NCBI GenBank assembly: GCA_900314765.1
Contig: OMWN01000028.1
Span: 28,904-92,903 of the forward strand
DNA: 64,000 bases
Origin: an uncultured Selenomonadales bacterium
Lineage (GTDB): Bacteria > Bacillota > Negativicutes > Selenomonadales > Selenomonadaceae
Direction: 5' to 3'
Made by a program: the position numbers and the translations under genes
The notes under the pieces: model-generated
Told to the model about the DNA's origin: nothing
The model's input: the letters and a program-made list of their open reading frames with translations, nothing else
Database searches by the model: none
Shown here: positions 39,352 through 49,017 of the stretch, piece after piece
Layout: each line of letters starts with the position of its first letter
Numbering within the stretch: position 1 is the stretch's first letter

Positions 39352-42300
39352 ATGACAGTCAGAAGACTATTCGTGGAAAAGCGTCAGGGATTTTTCGACA
39401 TCCCCGCGCAGCAACTCACCGCCGACCTCATCGAGACATTTCATCTCGTCGATTTGAGGGCCGCACGTCTCATCATCCGCTACGACATAGAGGGACTCTC
39501 GGACGAGGAATACCGCGCCGTGCGCGACGTCGTTTTCTCAGAGCCGCCCGTCGATGTCGTCTACGAGGAGACGCTGCCGCCGTTCAAAGACTCACACGTT
39601 TTCGCTATTGAGCCGCTGCCGGGCCAGTTCGACCAGCGCGCGGACTCTGCGGCTCAGTGCGTGCAGCTCGTCACGCAGAAAGACCGCCCGACGATTCGCA
39701 CGGCGACGGTCGTCGTGCTCGTCGGCGACGTGCCGGATGACGCCGTTGAGAAAATAAAAGAATACCTCATCAATCCCGTCGAGTGCCGCGAGGCGAGCGC
39801 CATGAAGCCCGCAACGCTCGAGATGAAGCTCGAGGAACCCGCCGACGTCGAGACGATAAGCGGATTTACATCGATGAGCGAGGATGAACTGCGGCGCATG
39901 CACGAGGCGCGCGGGTTTGCGATGAGCTTTGAGGACCTCGCCTTCTGTCAGAAATATTTCCAGAGCGAAGAGCGCCGCGACCCGACCATCACGGAGCTCC
40001 GCGTGCTCGACACGTATTGGTCAGACCACTGCCGCCACACGACATTCACGACGGCCATAGACGTCGTCGACATAGAGGGCGGCTACTTCGCGCCGCTCTT
40101 CAAAAAGGCGTACGACCTCTACCTCGCCGACCGCGCTGAGATATACGGCAATGAGAACCGCGACGTCACGCTCATGGACATCGCGGTCATCGGCATGAAG
40201 GCGCTCAGAAAAGCGGGCAAGCTCGACGACCTCGACGCATCAGACGAGGTCAATGCCTGCTCCATCGTCATAAAGGCGGAGCACGACGGCGAGCCCGAGG
40301 ACTGGCTCGTCATGTTCAAAAACGAGACGCACAACCATCCGACAGAGATAGAACCGTTCGGCGGCGCGGCAACGTGCCTCGGCGGCGCGATACGCGACCC
40401 GCTCTCCGGCCGCTCGTACGTCTATCAGGCCATGCGTCTCACGGGTGCGGCTGACCCGCGCCGCCCCGTCCGCGACACGCTCAAAGGAAAGCTCCCGCAG
40501 AAGAAAATCACGCAGCAGGCGGCGGCAGGCTACAGCTCATACGGCAATCAGATTGGCCTTGCGACGGGACAAGTCACGGAGGTCTACCACCCGGGCTACA
40601 TGGCAAAACGCATGGAGATTGGCGCCGTCATTGCGGCGGCGCCGAAAGAAAACGTCGTGCGCGAGGCACCAGTGCCGGGCGACATCGTGCTGCTCATCGG
40701 CGGGCGCACGGGACGCGACGGCATCGGCGGCGCGACAGGCTCGTCGAAGGAGCACACGATTGACTCGCTCGCGACGTGCGGCGCAGAGGTGCAGAAAGGC
40801 AATCCGCCGACGGAGCGCAAGATACAGCGCCTGTTCCGTCGCCCCGAGGTCGCAAAGAAAATCAAGCGTTGCAACGATTTCGGCGCGGGTGGCGTCGCTG
40901 TCGCCATCGGCGAGCTCACGGACGGCCTCTATATCAATCTCGACGCCGTGCCGAAAAAATACGAAGGACTCGACGGCACGGAGCTTGCGATTTCCGAGTC
41001 TCAGGAGCGTATGGCCGTCGTCGTCGCGCCAAACGACGTGCGCACATTCATGGCGACCGCCGACGAGGAAAATCTCGAGGCCACGATTGTCGCGAAGGTC
41101 ACGGACTCCGGCCGCCTCGTCATGAATTGGCGCGGCAACAAAATCGTTGACATCAGCCGCGCATTTCTCGACACGAACGGCGTGAAGCAGCACGTGCACG
41201 TGAAAATCGCGCAGCCAACGGCGCAGCATCGCTACATGCACCAGATACCGCCCGCCGTCAAAAAAGAAGAGCCCAGCCTCATGAAAGCATGGCTCGCGGA
41301 TTTAGCGGATTTGAACGTCTGCTCGGAGAAAGGACTCGGCGACCGCTTCGACTCGACGATTGGCGCGGGTACCGTCATTTTGCCGTACGGCGGCAAAAAT
41401 CAGCTGACGCCGCAGGAGGGCATGGTCGCAAAGATTCCGATGATGCACGGCAACTCAGCGACGGCAACGGCGATGACATTCGGACTCAATCCGTACATGA
41501 TGGAGTGGAGCCCGTTCCACGGCGCAGTCTACTCCGTCGTCGAGGCCGCAGCGAAAATCGTCGCGCTCGGCGGCCACGCCGACAAGATTCGCCTGACACT
41601 GCAGGAATATTTCGAGAGCCTCGGCACGGACCCACGGAAATGGGGCAAGCCATTCGCGGCGCTCTTAGGCGCTCTGTGGGCACAACACGAGCTCGAGATA
41701 CCGGCCATCGGCGGCAAGGACTCCATGTCCGGCACGTTCATGGACATGCACGTGCCGCCGACACTCGCCGCGTTCGCCGTGGCCGTGATGCCTGCAAAGC
41801 GCGCTGTCTCCGCCGAGTTCAAATTCCCCGGCAGCAAAGTCTACGTCGTCCCCGTCAAAAAGGACGCGAGCGACATGCCGAATTTCCGCCAGATGCGCAA
41901 AAATTTCGCGCAAATATCGCTGCTCATGGCGCGCCGCAAAGTGCTCGCCGCAGCGACCGTGCGAATCGGCGGATTGGCGGCCACGATATCAAAGATGTGC
42001 CTTGGCAACAATGTCGGCTTCACATTTACGACCGTGCCGCACGACGATGACCTCTTCACGCCGGACTACGGCACCATCATACTCGAAGTGCCGAGCGTCA
42101 CGCCCGTGGAGGATGAGCTCGAGGGCACAGGCTACTACGAGCTCGGGCGCACGACGGCGGTGCCAAGCATCGTCTGCGGGCAGACCGTCGTGACGCTCGC
42201 CGACGCGAAGGACGCATGGAGCGGCACGCTCGAGAAAATATTCCCGACGGACGCGAAGGCACAGGGCGTTGCGCCGCAGGCCATCATCTACAGCGGCGGA

Positions 42301-43128
42301 CCGAAAATCACCGCGCAGTTCCACTACGCGAAGCCGCGCGTGTTCATCCCCGTGTTCCCGGGCACGAACTGCGAGTACGACTCTGCGCGCGCATTCGAGA
42401 AAGCGGGCGCTGTCGTCGACACGCTCGTCATCAGAAACTTGACAGCGGACGCCATAAAGGACACCATCACGGCGCTCGTCAACGGCATAAAATCATCGCA
42501 GATCATCATGTTGCCGGGCGGCTTCTCCGCAGGCGACGAGCCAGACGGCTCTGGCAAATTCATCGCCGCGATGTTCCGCAATCCGCGCATCAAGGAAGCC
42601 ATCATGACGCACCTTCGCATGCGCGACGGCCTCATGCTCGGAATATGCAACGGCTTCCAAGCACTTTTGAAGCTCGGCCTCGTGCCGTACGGCGAGATAC
42701 GCGACCTCACGGACTCGTCGCCGACGCTGTCATTCAACACGATTGGCCGCCACATGTCGACGATGGTGCAGACGAAAGTCGTCTCAAATCTCTCGCCGTG
42801 GCTCATGGGTGTCGAACCGGGCAGCCTTCACACCATCGCGATTTCTCATGGCGAAGGCCGCTTCGTCGCCGACAAAGAGATCGTCGCAAAGCTCAGAGTG
42901 CGCGGCCAGATTGCCACGCAATACGTCGACCCCGTCGGCAATCCGACGATGGACATGCCGTACAACCCGAACGGCTCCGTCTTCGCCGTCGAGGGCATCA
43001 CGAGCCCGGACGGCAGAGTACTCGGCAAGATGGGCCACTCGGAGCGCATCGGCGAAAGCGTCTCCATCAACGTGCCCGGCGACAAAGACCAGCACATTTT
43101 CGAATCCGGCGTAAAATATTTCGCATAA
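39352..43128 (+). CDS. purL: Phosphoribosylformylglycinamidine synthase, single-chain
   Basis: This ATP- and glutamine-dependent enzyme makes FGAM in purine synthesis. The 1258-residue chain joins the synthetase and the glutaminase, as in the long-type enzymes of Clostridia. The N-terminal PurS-like region is about residues 1-160. Two AIR-synthase-like halves follow (THNHPTEIEPFGGAATCLGG, LDVVP-type motifs and GGKDSMSGTF). The C-terminal class I amidotransferase shows FPGTNCEYDSA, LPGGFSAGDE, GICNGFQALL (catalytic Cys) and HGEGRF. The ATG follows GGAGG at six bases. No other pur genes are adjacent. Confidence 0.96.
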   Translation: MTVRRLFVEKRQGFFDIPAQQLTADLIETFHLVDLRAARLIIRYDIEGLSDEEYRAVRDVVFSEPPVDVVYEETLPPFKDSHVFAIEPLPGQFDQRADSAAQCVQLVTQKDRPTIRTATVVVLVGDVPDDAVEKIKEYLINPVECREASAMKPATLEMKLEEPADVETISGFTSMSEDELRRMHEARGFAMSFEDLAFCQKYFQSEERRDPTITELRVLDTYWSDHCRHTTFTTAIDVVDIEGGYFAPLFKKAYDLYLADRAEIYGNENRDVTLMDIAVIGMKALRKAGKLDDLDASDEVNACSIVIKAEHDGEPEDWLVMFKNETHNHPTEIEPFGGAATCLGGAIRDPLSGRSYVYQAMRLTGAADPRRPVRDTLKGKLPQKKITQQAAAGYSSYGNQIGLATGQVTEVYHPGYMAKRMEIGAVIAAAPKENVVREAPVPGDIVLLIGGRTGRDGIGGATGSSKEHTIDSLATCGAEVQKGNPPTERKIQRLFRRPEVAKKIKRCNDFGAGGVAVAIGELTDGLYINLDAVPKKYEGLDGTELAISESQERMAVVVAPNDVRTFMATADEENLEATIVAKVTDSGRLVMNWRGNKIVDISRAFLDTNGVKQHVHVKIAQPTAQHRYMHQIPPAVKKEEPSLMKAWLADLADLNVCSEKGLGDRFDSTIGAGTVILPYGGKNQLTPQEGMVAKIPMMHGNSATATAMTFGLNPYMMEWSPFHGAVYSVVEAAAKIVALGGHADKIRLTLQEYFESLGTDPRKWGKPFAALLGALWAQHELEIPAIGGKDSMSGTFMDMHVPPTLAAFAVAVMPAKRAVSAEFKFPGSKVYVVPVKKDASDMPNFRQMRKNFAQISLLMARRKVLAAATVRIGGLAATISKMCLGNNVGFTFTTVPHDDDLFTPDYGTIILEVPSVTPVEDELEGTGYYELGRTTAVPSIVCGQTVVTLADAKDAWSGTLEKIFPTDAKAQGVAPQAIIYSGGPKITAQFHYAKPRVFIPVFPGTNCEYDSARAFEKAGAVVDTLVIRNLTADAIKDTITALVNGIKSSQIIMLPGGFSAGDEPDGSGKFIAAMFRNPRIKEAIMTHLRMRDGLMLGICNGFQALLKLGLVPYGEIRDLTDSSPTLSFNTIGRHMSTMVQTKVVSNLSPWLMGVEPGSLHTIAISHGEGRFVADKEIVAKLRVRGQIATQYVDPVGNPTMDMPYNPNGSVFAVEGITSPDGRVLGKMGHSERIGESVSINVPGDKDQHIFESGVKYFA

Positions 43129-43146
43129 AATTTCATAATCGAATCC

Positions 43147-43187
43147 AAAAGGGACATGCCGATTTTGACAGCATGTCCCTTTTATTA
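43147..43187 (+). terminator. Terminator of purL
   Basis: AAAAGGGACATGC and GCATGTCCCTTTT form a 13-bp stem with an 11-base loop, followed by ATTATTC. Confidence 0.88.
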
Positions 43188-43212
43188 TTCAAATTCAGTC
43201 CGCTACTATGCT

Positions 43213-43308
43213 ACCCTCTCCGCCTCGCTGCGCTCGGCACCTCCCCCAGAGGGGGGAGGCTTGTGGTGTTTGAGGAATTTTCGTTTATTGTGGTGTCGCT
43301 AAGACGTG
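43213..43308. repeat. Family 1 related repeat, copy F (single-ended, distinct tail)
   Basis: ACCCTCTCCGCCTCG..CTCGGCACCTCCCCC..GGGGGAGGC is followed by TTTGAGGAATTTTCGTTTATTGTGG and TCGCTAAGACGTG. The whole unit matches copy E (19427-19526). A fragment of the tail recurs near 59480-59517. Confidence 0.78.
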
Positions 43309-43363
43309 TAGGTTTATTATTCAAATTCAAATACAAACTACGCGCCCTTTTCACATCCGAATT

Positions 43364-43837
43364 TTATTTTTCAATGCCGCACACGGCGTAGGCCGACATG
43401 CCCTCACCGCTGCCCGTGAATCCGAGGCGCTCCTCCGTCGTCGCTTTCACGTTTACTTGGTCCGCCGCGACATTCAGTGTCTCCGCGATGTTGTCCCTCA
43501 TCTTTTCGATATACGGCGCGAGCTTTGGCGCCTGCGCGACGATCGTCGCATCGACATTGCCAATCTCGTACCCCTTTTCGCGAACGAACCTCGCCACCTC
43601 GGCCAAAAGCACGCGGCTGTCCGCGCCTTCCCATTTGTCATCCGTGTCGGGGAAATGGCGACCGATGTCGCCGAGCGCCGCCGCACCCAAAAGCGCGTCA
43701 GCTATCGCGTGGAGCAGCACGTCCGCGTCCGAGTGACCGAGGAGCCCACGCTCATGCGGCACATCGACGCCGCCGAGGATGAGCCGCCGCCCTTCGACGA
43801 GACGATGAACATCATATCCCATGCCAAACCGTGTCAT
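43364..43837 (-). CDS. ispF: 2-C-methyl-D-erythritol 2,4-cyclodiphosphate synthase
   Basis: IspF cyclises CDP-ME 2-phosphate in the MEP isoprenoid pathway. The 157-residue protein begins [12 protein letters not shown], giving the metal-binding Asp and His, and has [27 protein letters not shown] and a C-terminal [10 protein letters not shown]. The start overlaps the ispD stop by four bases (ATGA), with AAGGAG in the end of ispD. Confidence 0.97.
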   Translation of the reverse strand: MTRFGMGYDVHRLVEGRRLILGGVDVPHERGLLGHSDADVLLHAIADALLGAAALGDIGRHFPDTDDKWEGADSRVLLAEVARFVREKGYEIGNVDATIVAQAPKLAPYIEKMRDNIAETLNVAADQVNVKATTEERLGFTGSGEGMSAYAVCGIEK

Positions 43838-44613
43838 TTGCGCATCTCCTTTTCTACTTTCTGCCTCAGCGTTATTGCCTTCTCTGCGAGCTTCACCATC
43901 AGCGTCTCTATGCCGTCCTTTGCCTTGCCGATTGCCTCATCGCGGAGCATCGCCTCGGCCATCAGTATGTCCTCAGGGCTCGTCACCTTGATGTTCCTGT
44001 ACGTCCCCTCGACGACGCGCACGGGATGACCCATGCGCTCGACGAGCGACGCATCATCCGTGCCGACGAAGCCATCCTGCATCGCGCGAAGATACGCCTC
44101 CATGATGACGCCGCGCGAAAATCCCTGCGGCGTCTGCACCTCCCAAAGCGTCGAGCGGTCGGGCGTGTCCTCGACGACGCCATCAGCCGACACGCGCTTT
44201 ATCGTGTTCTTCGCCTTCACCGCCGCTATGGCCGCGCCGCTTTTCTGCGCCTCCGCAATGACACTCTCTATGACGCTTTTCGTCACGAGCGGGCGCGCCG
44301 CGTCGTGCACCAGTATCGTGTCTGCATCCTCCGAGACAGCTTTCAGCGCGTTCGCAACAGACATCTGACGCTCCGAGCCGCCCGCGACGACCTTCACCGC
44401 TGGCAGTCCTGGGATTTTCGACAGCGACCAGCGAATGAACGCCACCTCATCGGCGCCCACCGCCACCACGATTTCACCGACGCCCTCTATGCCTGCGAAC
44501 CTCATGACCGTCCTGAAAAGCATCGGCTTGCCCGCCAGCTCCAAAAATGCCTTGTTGATGCCCGCCTTCATGCGCGTGCCCTTCCCCGCCGCCGGTATAA
44601 TCACAGAAACCAT
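43834..44613 (-). CDS. ispD: 2-C-methyl-D-erythritol 4-phosphate cytidylyltransferase
   Basis: IspD couples MEP to CTP in isoprenoid synthesis. The 259-residue protein starts [15 protein letters not shown], the nucleotidyltransferase signature, with HDAARPLV and [16 protein letters not shown] further on. The start at 44613 follows AAGGTGG at seven bases. A longer frame of 63 codons upstream overlaps the hipA stop region and is not real. It forms an operon with ispF. Its upstream neighbour is hipA rather than the PIN/TRAM gene. Confidence 0.95.
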   Translation of the reverse strand: MVSVIIPAAGKGTRMKAGINKAFLELAGKPMLFRTVMRFAGIEGVGEIVVAVGADEVAFIRWSLSKIPGLPAVKVVAGGSERQMSVANALKAVSEDADTILVHDAARPLVTKSVIESVIAEAQKSGAAIAAVKAKNTIKRVSADGVVEDTPDRSTLWEVQTPQGFSRGVIMEAYLRAMQDGFVGTDDASLVERMGHPVRVVEGTYRNIKVTSPEDILMAEAMLRDEAIGKAKDGIETLMVKLAEKAITLRQKVEKEMRK

Positions 44614-44708
44614 GAAACATCCACCTTGCCCTTCCATTTTTATGATACAGTATATCATTTTATGCGAGAAAAAACATTCACCTATAACCGAATGACTAAG
44701 AATGCGTT

Positions 44709-45959
44709 TCACGACGCAGCTTCGGCCGCAAGCGTGAATGCTGGCCGCATGTATTCGATAGATACGTTTGTGATGTGATATTTTTTTGCGAGCCGCTCCC
44801 AATTTTGCATGATAATATGCGACATTTCCTTGATGATGCGTTCCGCTTCCCCTCGCGCAATGTCATAAAACGGCGCTGTCTCCACAGCCGACTCAAGCGA
44901 CATGTTCGCGGAGTCGTATGTGATATTAAGCGACAGCTCATCACCATAGGGGACTGGATTGACATCATACAGCGGCGACAAATGCCAGCCATCTTTCAAC
45001 AATATGAAGCCGTGATTGCGCAAGTGGTCGTCCGTATTTGAAATCAGCAAATTGAAAACAAGCCGTTTCCAAAGCTCTGTTTCCGATTCTTTCGGGTCAG
45101 CACCGTGCTGCACAACAAAATCAAGCAAATCGAGATAAGACGCATCGCGCTCATTGTCACGCTTGTCGAGCATCGTCATTCCCGAAGCGAAATGAATACG
45201 GCGCATGTCCTCGCGATCGAACCGCTTGACCAAAAATGTTGAGCCGCGCTTCGAAAACGCGACGCATTTCGCTGGCGGCACATTGAGGCCGCACAGCGCC
45301 GCAAGCTCGTGCGCAACCATTTCCCACGCTCCGATATCAACATCATCATGACGCGAGGGAAATTTTGCAATCCACAGCGAGCCGTCCACGGCCTTCACCG
45401 TCGCTTTCGGTCGTGCTCCGCCAAGCGACGAGCCAGGCGCCAATATGAGCGCGAGCCAATGGCTGTCGCGTTGCTCGTCATCATTCTCCAAATGATGCGC
45501 CGCATCCTCAAGCTCACGAAGCTTCACCCACGGCGGAGCGGCAATAGTCGTATCATTCGAGAGAAATGGCCCATCCGGAGAAAGCGCCAGCCGCAGTGCG
45601 CCCATGCGCCCCTCATCATAAACGCCGAGCAGATAATCGCTTTCAAACAATTTTTTAGGCTTCTCGCCTGCCGCCCGTGCTCGCAAAACCTCCCGCTTTT
45701 TCATCAAAAGGCGTCCCCAACGGTCCGGCGACGCATCCTGAAACATGCCGAACATTTCCTCTGTCGGTAAATACTGGCGCCCTGCGTAAAACGCGAGATG
45801 AGGGTCTAGCATGACACGTTCTTCTCTGAGAAACGATGCAGCGAACGAAAACGCATACACTTCACGCGCACGTTCCCTTCCGACATACAGTATGCCCAAC
45901 GGCGCAGGATGCTCACCGCCTATGAATGCGTAGATTTTTCGTTCACTGTCGCTCACCAC
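44709..45959 (-). CDS. hipA: HipA-type Ser/Thr kinase toxin
   Basis: HipA-family toxins phosphorylate targets such as glutamyl-tRNA synthetase and induce persistence. The protein of 416 residues has the N-terminal subdomain (about 1-110), SLGGARPKATVK (the Gly-rich ATP loop), WIAKFPSR, the catalytic motif SNTDDHLRNHGF and LYDVNP (the DFG equivalent). The start is GTG, seven bases after AAAGGAGG, overlapping the end of the antitoxin gene by seven bases. A longer reading frame upstream lies antisense or out of frame to the antitoxin and is discarded. All key kinase residues appear intact. Confidence 0.92.
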   Translation of the reverse strand: MVSDSERKIYAFIGGEHPAPLGILYVGRERAREVYAFSFAASFLREERVMLDPHLAFYAGRQYLPTEEMFGMFQDASPDRWGRLLMKKREVLRARAAGEKPKKLFESDYLLGVYDEGRMGALRLALSPDGPFLSNDTTIAAPPWVKLRELEDAAHHLENDDEQRDSHWLALILAPGSSLGGARPKATVKAVDGSLWIAKFPSRHDDVDIGAWEMVAHELAALCGLNVPPAKCVAFSKRGSTFLVKRFDREDMRRIHFASGMTMLDKRDNERDASYLDLLDFVVQHGADPKESETELWKRLVFNLLISNTDDHLRNHGFILLKDGWHLSPLYDVNPVPYGDELSLNITYDSANMSLESAVETAPFYDIARGEAERIIKEMSHIIMQNWERLAKKYHITNVSIEYMRPAFTLAAEAAS

Positions 45960-46285
45960 GTCATGTCCTCCTTTTGTTTCGGCGCACGCTGACGCACAGG
46001 GAGCTCCAAATCCTGCATCGTGCGCCCGACGACATCGTCCTTGCAGACGAGCGTGAGGTCCTTGTCCATGCCGCCCAATGCGTGCATCACAGCAGCATAA
46101 GCACCAATGGATACGGACGGACTGCCCTTTTCGATATTCCAAATCGTCGTGCGGCTGACGTGTGCCCTTTCCGCAACGAGCTCCACAGGAAGTTTGCGGC
46201 GCAGACGCGCGAGTTTTATCTGATGTCCCATTTGCTCAATGTACTCGACACTTGAGCGCATGAGCCGAGGCTCACGTTTTGGCAT
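45953..46285 (-). CDS. hipB: HipB-type HTH antitoxin
   Basis: The 110-residue protein has an XRE HTH (about residues 19-75: MGHQIKLARLRRKLPVELVAERAHVSRTTIWNIEKG with the recognition helix in the last part). It then has a C-terminal tail (TMQDLELPVRQRAPKQKEDMTW) of the kind that contacts HipA. It should neutralise HipA and repress the operon. The ATG follows GGAGG at seven bases. A palindrome at the promoter fits autoregulation. Confidence 0.9.
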   Translation of the reverse strand: MPKREPRLMRSSVEYIEQMGHQIKLARLRRKLPVELVAERAHVSRTTIWNIEKGSPSVSIGAYAAVMHALGGMDKDLTLVCKDDVVGRTMQDLELPVRQRAPKQKEDMTW

Positions 46286-46374
46286 AACTTCGCCTCCCTA
46301 ATGAAAACGATAACTATGAATCATTTAACAACAGCCGTATTAACATCCATAAAATAAAACCTTAACTGAATTAT

Positions 46375-46421
46375 TGTTTATTTTTATAAACATTATACCA
46401 TTCCCTTGCTTACATTTGCAA
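46375..46421 (-). promoter_or_regulatory. hipBA promoter with operator palindrome
   Basis: On the minus strand TTGCAA (46421-46416) and TATAAT (46397-46392) are 18 bases apart. Directly downstream, TGTTTAT-TTTT-ATAAACA (46375-46392) is a perfect inverted repeat overlapping the start of transcription, a good candidate HipB site. The leader to hipB is about 100 bases. Confidence 0.7.
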
Positions 46422-46515
46422 TGAATCTGCCACAGCCATATAGAAAAAGCGGCAGGATAATTATCCCACCGCCGAAACATATGAGACTTCACCCATAACT
46501 GCGGGTAACCCAGCA

Positions 46516-46570
46516 CACAAAAAAGCGGGCAACAGGATTTTTCATCATCCTGTCACCCGCGTTTTTATTT
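46516..46570 (-). terminator. Terminator of the PIN/TRAM gene
   Basis: AAAAGCGGGCAACAGGAT pairs with ATCCTGTCACCCGCGTTTT. Minus-strand T tract TTTTTTGTG. It lies about 37 bases past the gene and separates it from hipBA. The rest of 46286-46606 holds the hipBA promoter. Confidence 0.85.
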
Positions 46571-46606
46571 TGTTTTCTTCGCTGAAATTTTCTCGGCGTC
46601 TTGTTT

Positions 46607-47845
46607 TCATTTCGCCACGCGTGTTGGCTTCGCAAAAATCATGCGGCCTGCTGCTGTCTGGAGCGCGCTCGTGACTTCTACGTTAATTGTATCGTTGAGG
46701 TAGCGATGGCCGTTCTCGACGACAATCATGGTGCCATCGTCGAGGTAGCCGACGCCCTGTCCCTGCTCTTTGCCGTCTTTGACGATGGTCACGATCATGG
46801 ACTCACCGGGCAGGACGACAGGCTTCACGGCATTCGCGAGCTCGTTGATATTGAGCACGGGCACGCCGCGCAGCTGCGAGACTTTGTTGAGGTTGTAGTC
46901 GTTCGTGATGATTTTGCCGTGGACGAGCTGGCCGAGCCTCACGAGCTTCGAGTCGACTTCAGCGATGTCGTCGAAGTCTTGGTTCGTGATTTCGACGGGC
47001 ATTTTCGACTCCGTTCGTATTTTCTGGAGTATGTCGAGTCCGCGCCGCCCGCGCGTCCTTTTCAGCACGTCGGAAGAGTCCGCAATGTGCTGGAGCTCCT
47101 CAAGCACGAACACAGGAATGAGCAGTGTCCCCTCGATGAAGTTCGTCTCGATGATGTCGGCTATGCGGCCATCGATGATGACGCTCGTGTCGAGCAGCTT
47201 GTACGCTTTCGCCTCGGGCGCAGCCTTTCCCGCTACCGTCGCCGCTGTCTGCGGCTCCGGTTGGGCGGCCTGTGCCTCCGCCTCGGCTTTTTGCGCTTCT
47301 TCCTGTGCCTTTCGCTGCGCCTTTTCCTCGCGGGCCTCTTCGCGCGCCCTGAGTGCCTCGCGCAGAAGCTTCGGCACGAAGTCAAACATGCCGACGATGT
47401 CCTCGCGCTTCTTTATGGTGATGCGTATGCCCATGTAGCCAAAAACGATGCTGAATATGATAGGTATGTAGTTGCCGACGATTGGCAGGCGCGAGAACGC
47501 CGTGCCGAGGAGGGCAGCGATTATGAGTCCGATGGATAGGCCGACGACACCCGCGATGATGTCGTGGATGGGCATTTTGTTGAGCTGCAGCTCGACCCAT
47601 GAAGAGAGCCTCTTTATCGTGCGAATGAGATACGGCGCCGTGAGCGAGCCTATGCCGACGCCGATGATAACACCGATGACGATGCAGAGCGCATTCATGA
47701 GCGTCAGGCGGAAAATCCCCATGTCCATTTTGAGTATCTCCGTGCCGATGAACATCGTTATCACGGGGCTCGCGATGTGCATGAGTGTCGCTCCCGCTAT
47801 CGCCATGAATACGGTAATGAAAAATCTAAGCACTTTGTCAAGCAT
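46607..47845 (-). CDS. Membrane PIN/TRAM domain protein (YacL-like)
   Basis: The 412-residue protein has four membrane helices (about 5-30, 38-65, 85-110, 118-140). A charged Ala/Glu/Gln-rich linker of about 55 residues follows (REEKAQRKAQEEAQKAEAEAQ part). Next are a PIN nuclease-like domain (KLLDTSVIIDGRIADI, with later acidic residues DYNLNKVSQL) and a C-terminal TRAM domain. It matches YacL of Bacillus, a conserved protein of uncertain function, probably a membrane-bound RNase. The start at 47845 follows AAAGGAGG at eight bases. CarD-YacL-IspD-IspF is a common Firmicutes order. Confidence 0.9.
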   Translation of the reverse strand: MLDKVLRFFITVFMAIAGATLMHIASPVITMFIGTEILKMDMGIFRLTLMNALCIVIGVIIGVGIGSLTAPYLIRTIKRLSSWVELQLNKMPIHDIIAGVVGLSIGLIIAALLGTAFSRLPIVGNYIPIIFSIVFGYMGIRITIKKREDIVGMFDFVPKLLREALRAREEAREEKAQRKAQEEAQKAEAEAQAAQPEPQTAATVAGKAAPEAKAYKLLDTSVIIDGRIADIIETNFIEGTLLIPVFVLEELQHIADSSDVLKRTRGRRGLDILQKIRTESKMPVEITNQDFDDIAEVDSKLVRLGQLVHGKIITNDYNLNKVSQLRGVPVLNINELANAVKPVVLPGESMIVTIVKDGKEQGQGVGYLDDGTMIVVENGHRYLNDTINVEVTSALQTAAGRMIFAKPTRVAK

Positions 47846-47885
47846 TTTGTTCACCTCCTTTCATCAAAAATTAATCGTCCGCTGA

Positions 47886-47928
47886 CAAAAAAGCGGACAG
47901 ATTCATGATACAGAATCCATCCGCTTTT
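47886..47928 (-). terminator. Terminator of carD
   Basis: AAAAGCGGA pairs with TCCGCTTTT, with inner GATTC/GAATC arms. On the minus strand it ends in TTTTTTG. It means carD and the PIN/TRAM gene are at least partly separate transcripts. Confidence 0.85.
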
Positions 47929-48047
47929 GTCAAACATACATCCTCGGTGCTAAATGCTAGATGCTAAGCGTCAAGCGCTGCAACATACAAAATTTACGAT
48001 TGCACAGATGAAATGATTCGCAGCATGATGTGCAATCGTTCTTTGTG

Positions 48048-48542
48048 TCAATGCTTGTAACCATTGCGAGCAAGGATGCCCACGATCCATCTCTCGACCT
48101 CGTCCGGCGTCTTGTCGCACGCGTAGACAAGCTCGGAGACGAGTATCTGCTTGGCGAGGTCAAGAAGTCTTCTCTCGCCGCTCGATATTTTTCTGAGTCT
48201 GTCCTGCAGGAAAAGATTACGCGCGACTGCCGCCACATCGCAGATATCGCCTGACTTCATGCGTGTGAGATTAGCATGAAATCTCTTGTTCCAGCTCCCA
48301 GCCACGCGCTCCGGCTTTTCCTCAAGCACGTCTTTTACCTGCTCGACACCTTCCTCGTCGATGATGTCCCGTAGGCCAATGTTGTCGGCATTGTCCATCG
48401 GTATCATGACTTTCATGTTGCCGAGAGGCATTTTCAGCACGTAGTAGGAACGGTCCTCGCCCAGCACTTCGCACTCCTCGATGCCGGCAATCTCTCCCGC
48501 GCCGTGCATCGGGTACACGACCCTGTCGCCAATCTGCAGCAA
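48048..48542 (-). CDS. carD: CarD/CdnL-family RNA polymerase-binding regulator
   Basis: CarD-type factors bind RpoB and stabilise open complexes, often at rRNA promoters. The 164-residue protein begins LQIGDRVVYPMHGAGEIAGIE (RNAP-interaction Tudor-like domain) and continues with a helical C-terminal DNA-binding domain. The start is TTG at 48542, seven bases after GGAGGAGG. The in-frame sequence upstream to 48635 lies between the promoter and this site and is untranslated. A terminator follows the gene. Confidence 0.92.
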   Translation of the reverse strand: MLQIGDRVVYPMHGAGEIAGIEECEVLGEDRSYYVLKMPLGNMKVMIPMDNADNIGLRDIIDEEGVEQVKDVLEEKPERVAGSWNKRFHANLTRMKSGDICDVAAVARNLFLQDRLRKISSGERRLLDLAKQILVSELVYACDKTPDEVERWIVGILARNGYKH

Positions 48543-48664
48543 ACGCACACCTCCTCCGGCACTGGCTTCATCGCCGCCAAACGCACAGTGGCAAAGCTCC
48601 AGCGCAAAATCCGAAATGAATGATACTCCGAGCAAACAATGAACATTAAGCTCGTCTTATAAAG

Positions 48665-48693
48665 ATTATATCATACAATCTTTTAAATGTAAA
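48665..48693 (-). promoter_or_regulatory. carD promoter
   Basis: On the minus strand TTTACA (48693-48688) and TATAAT (48670-48665) are 17 bases apart. The predicted leader is about 115 bases. Between here and the integrase start lies only AT-rich DNA, a TAAGCCAT/ATGGCTTA hairpin at about 48839-48863, and a family 4 repeat. Confidence 0.75.
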
Positions 48694-48865
48694 TTATTTA
48701 TATTAGCATTATGAGGTGTCATTGTCAATGGCAAAACAGACAAATATTATTTTGATTTGTTGGTTTTTTCTAAAAATAGACAAAAGAGACAAATAATTGT
48801 ATGATTGAGGTGGTAATGTTGCAGATGAAAATTTTAGTTTAAGCCATTGATGCTGATGGCTTAAA

Positions 48866-48914
48866 TCACCCCACCACCGCGCAAGCGCGGTCCCCCGCCC
48901 CTCAATGGGCGGAC
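48866..48914. repeat. Family 4 repeat (TCACCCCACCACCGC), copy 2
   Basis: The sequence TCACCCCACCACCGCGC..GCGCGGTCCCCC is followed by CGCCCCTCAATGGGCG. It matches copy 1 at 30590-30636 in order and hairpin layout, with compensating changes in the first stem (CCGC..GCGG against CGCGC..GCGCG). Confidence 0.75.
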
Positions 48915-49017
48915 TAAAACCGCTAAGGCGCCAATTCTGCCATTGCCCCAGTAGTTAACCTAAAGCGTACCAATTTCTCATGACATATATTTTGCCACCA
49001 TCAAAGAGGAATGTTTT

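Noticed and set aside
44709..46142. Longer hipA reading from 46142
   Set aside because: The first 61 codons overlap hipB in another frame and give a Cys/Arg-rich translation; the GTG at 45959 has a perfect Shine-Dalgarno site.
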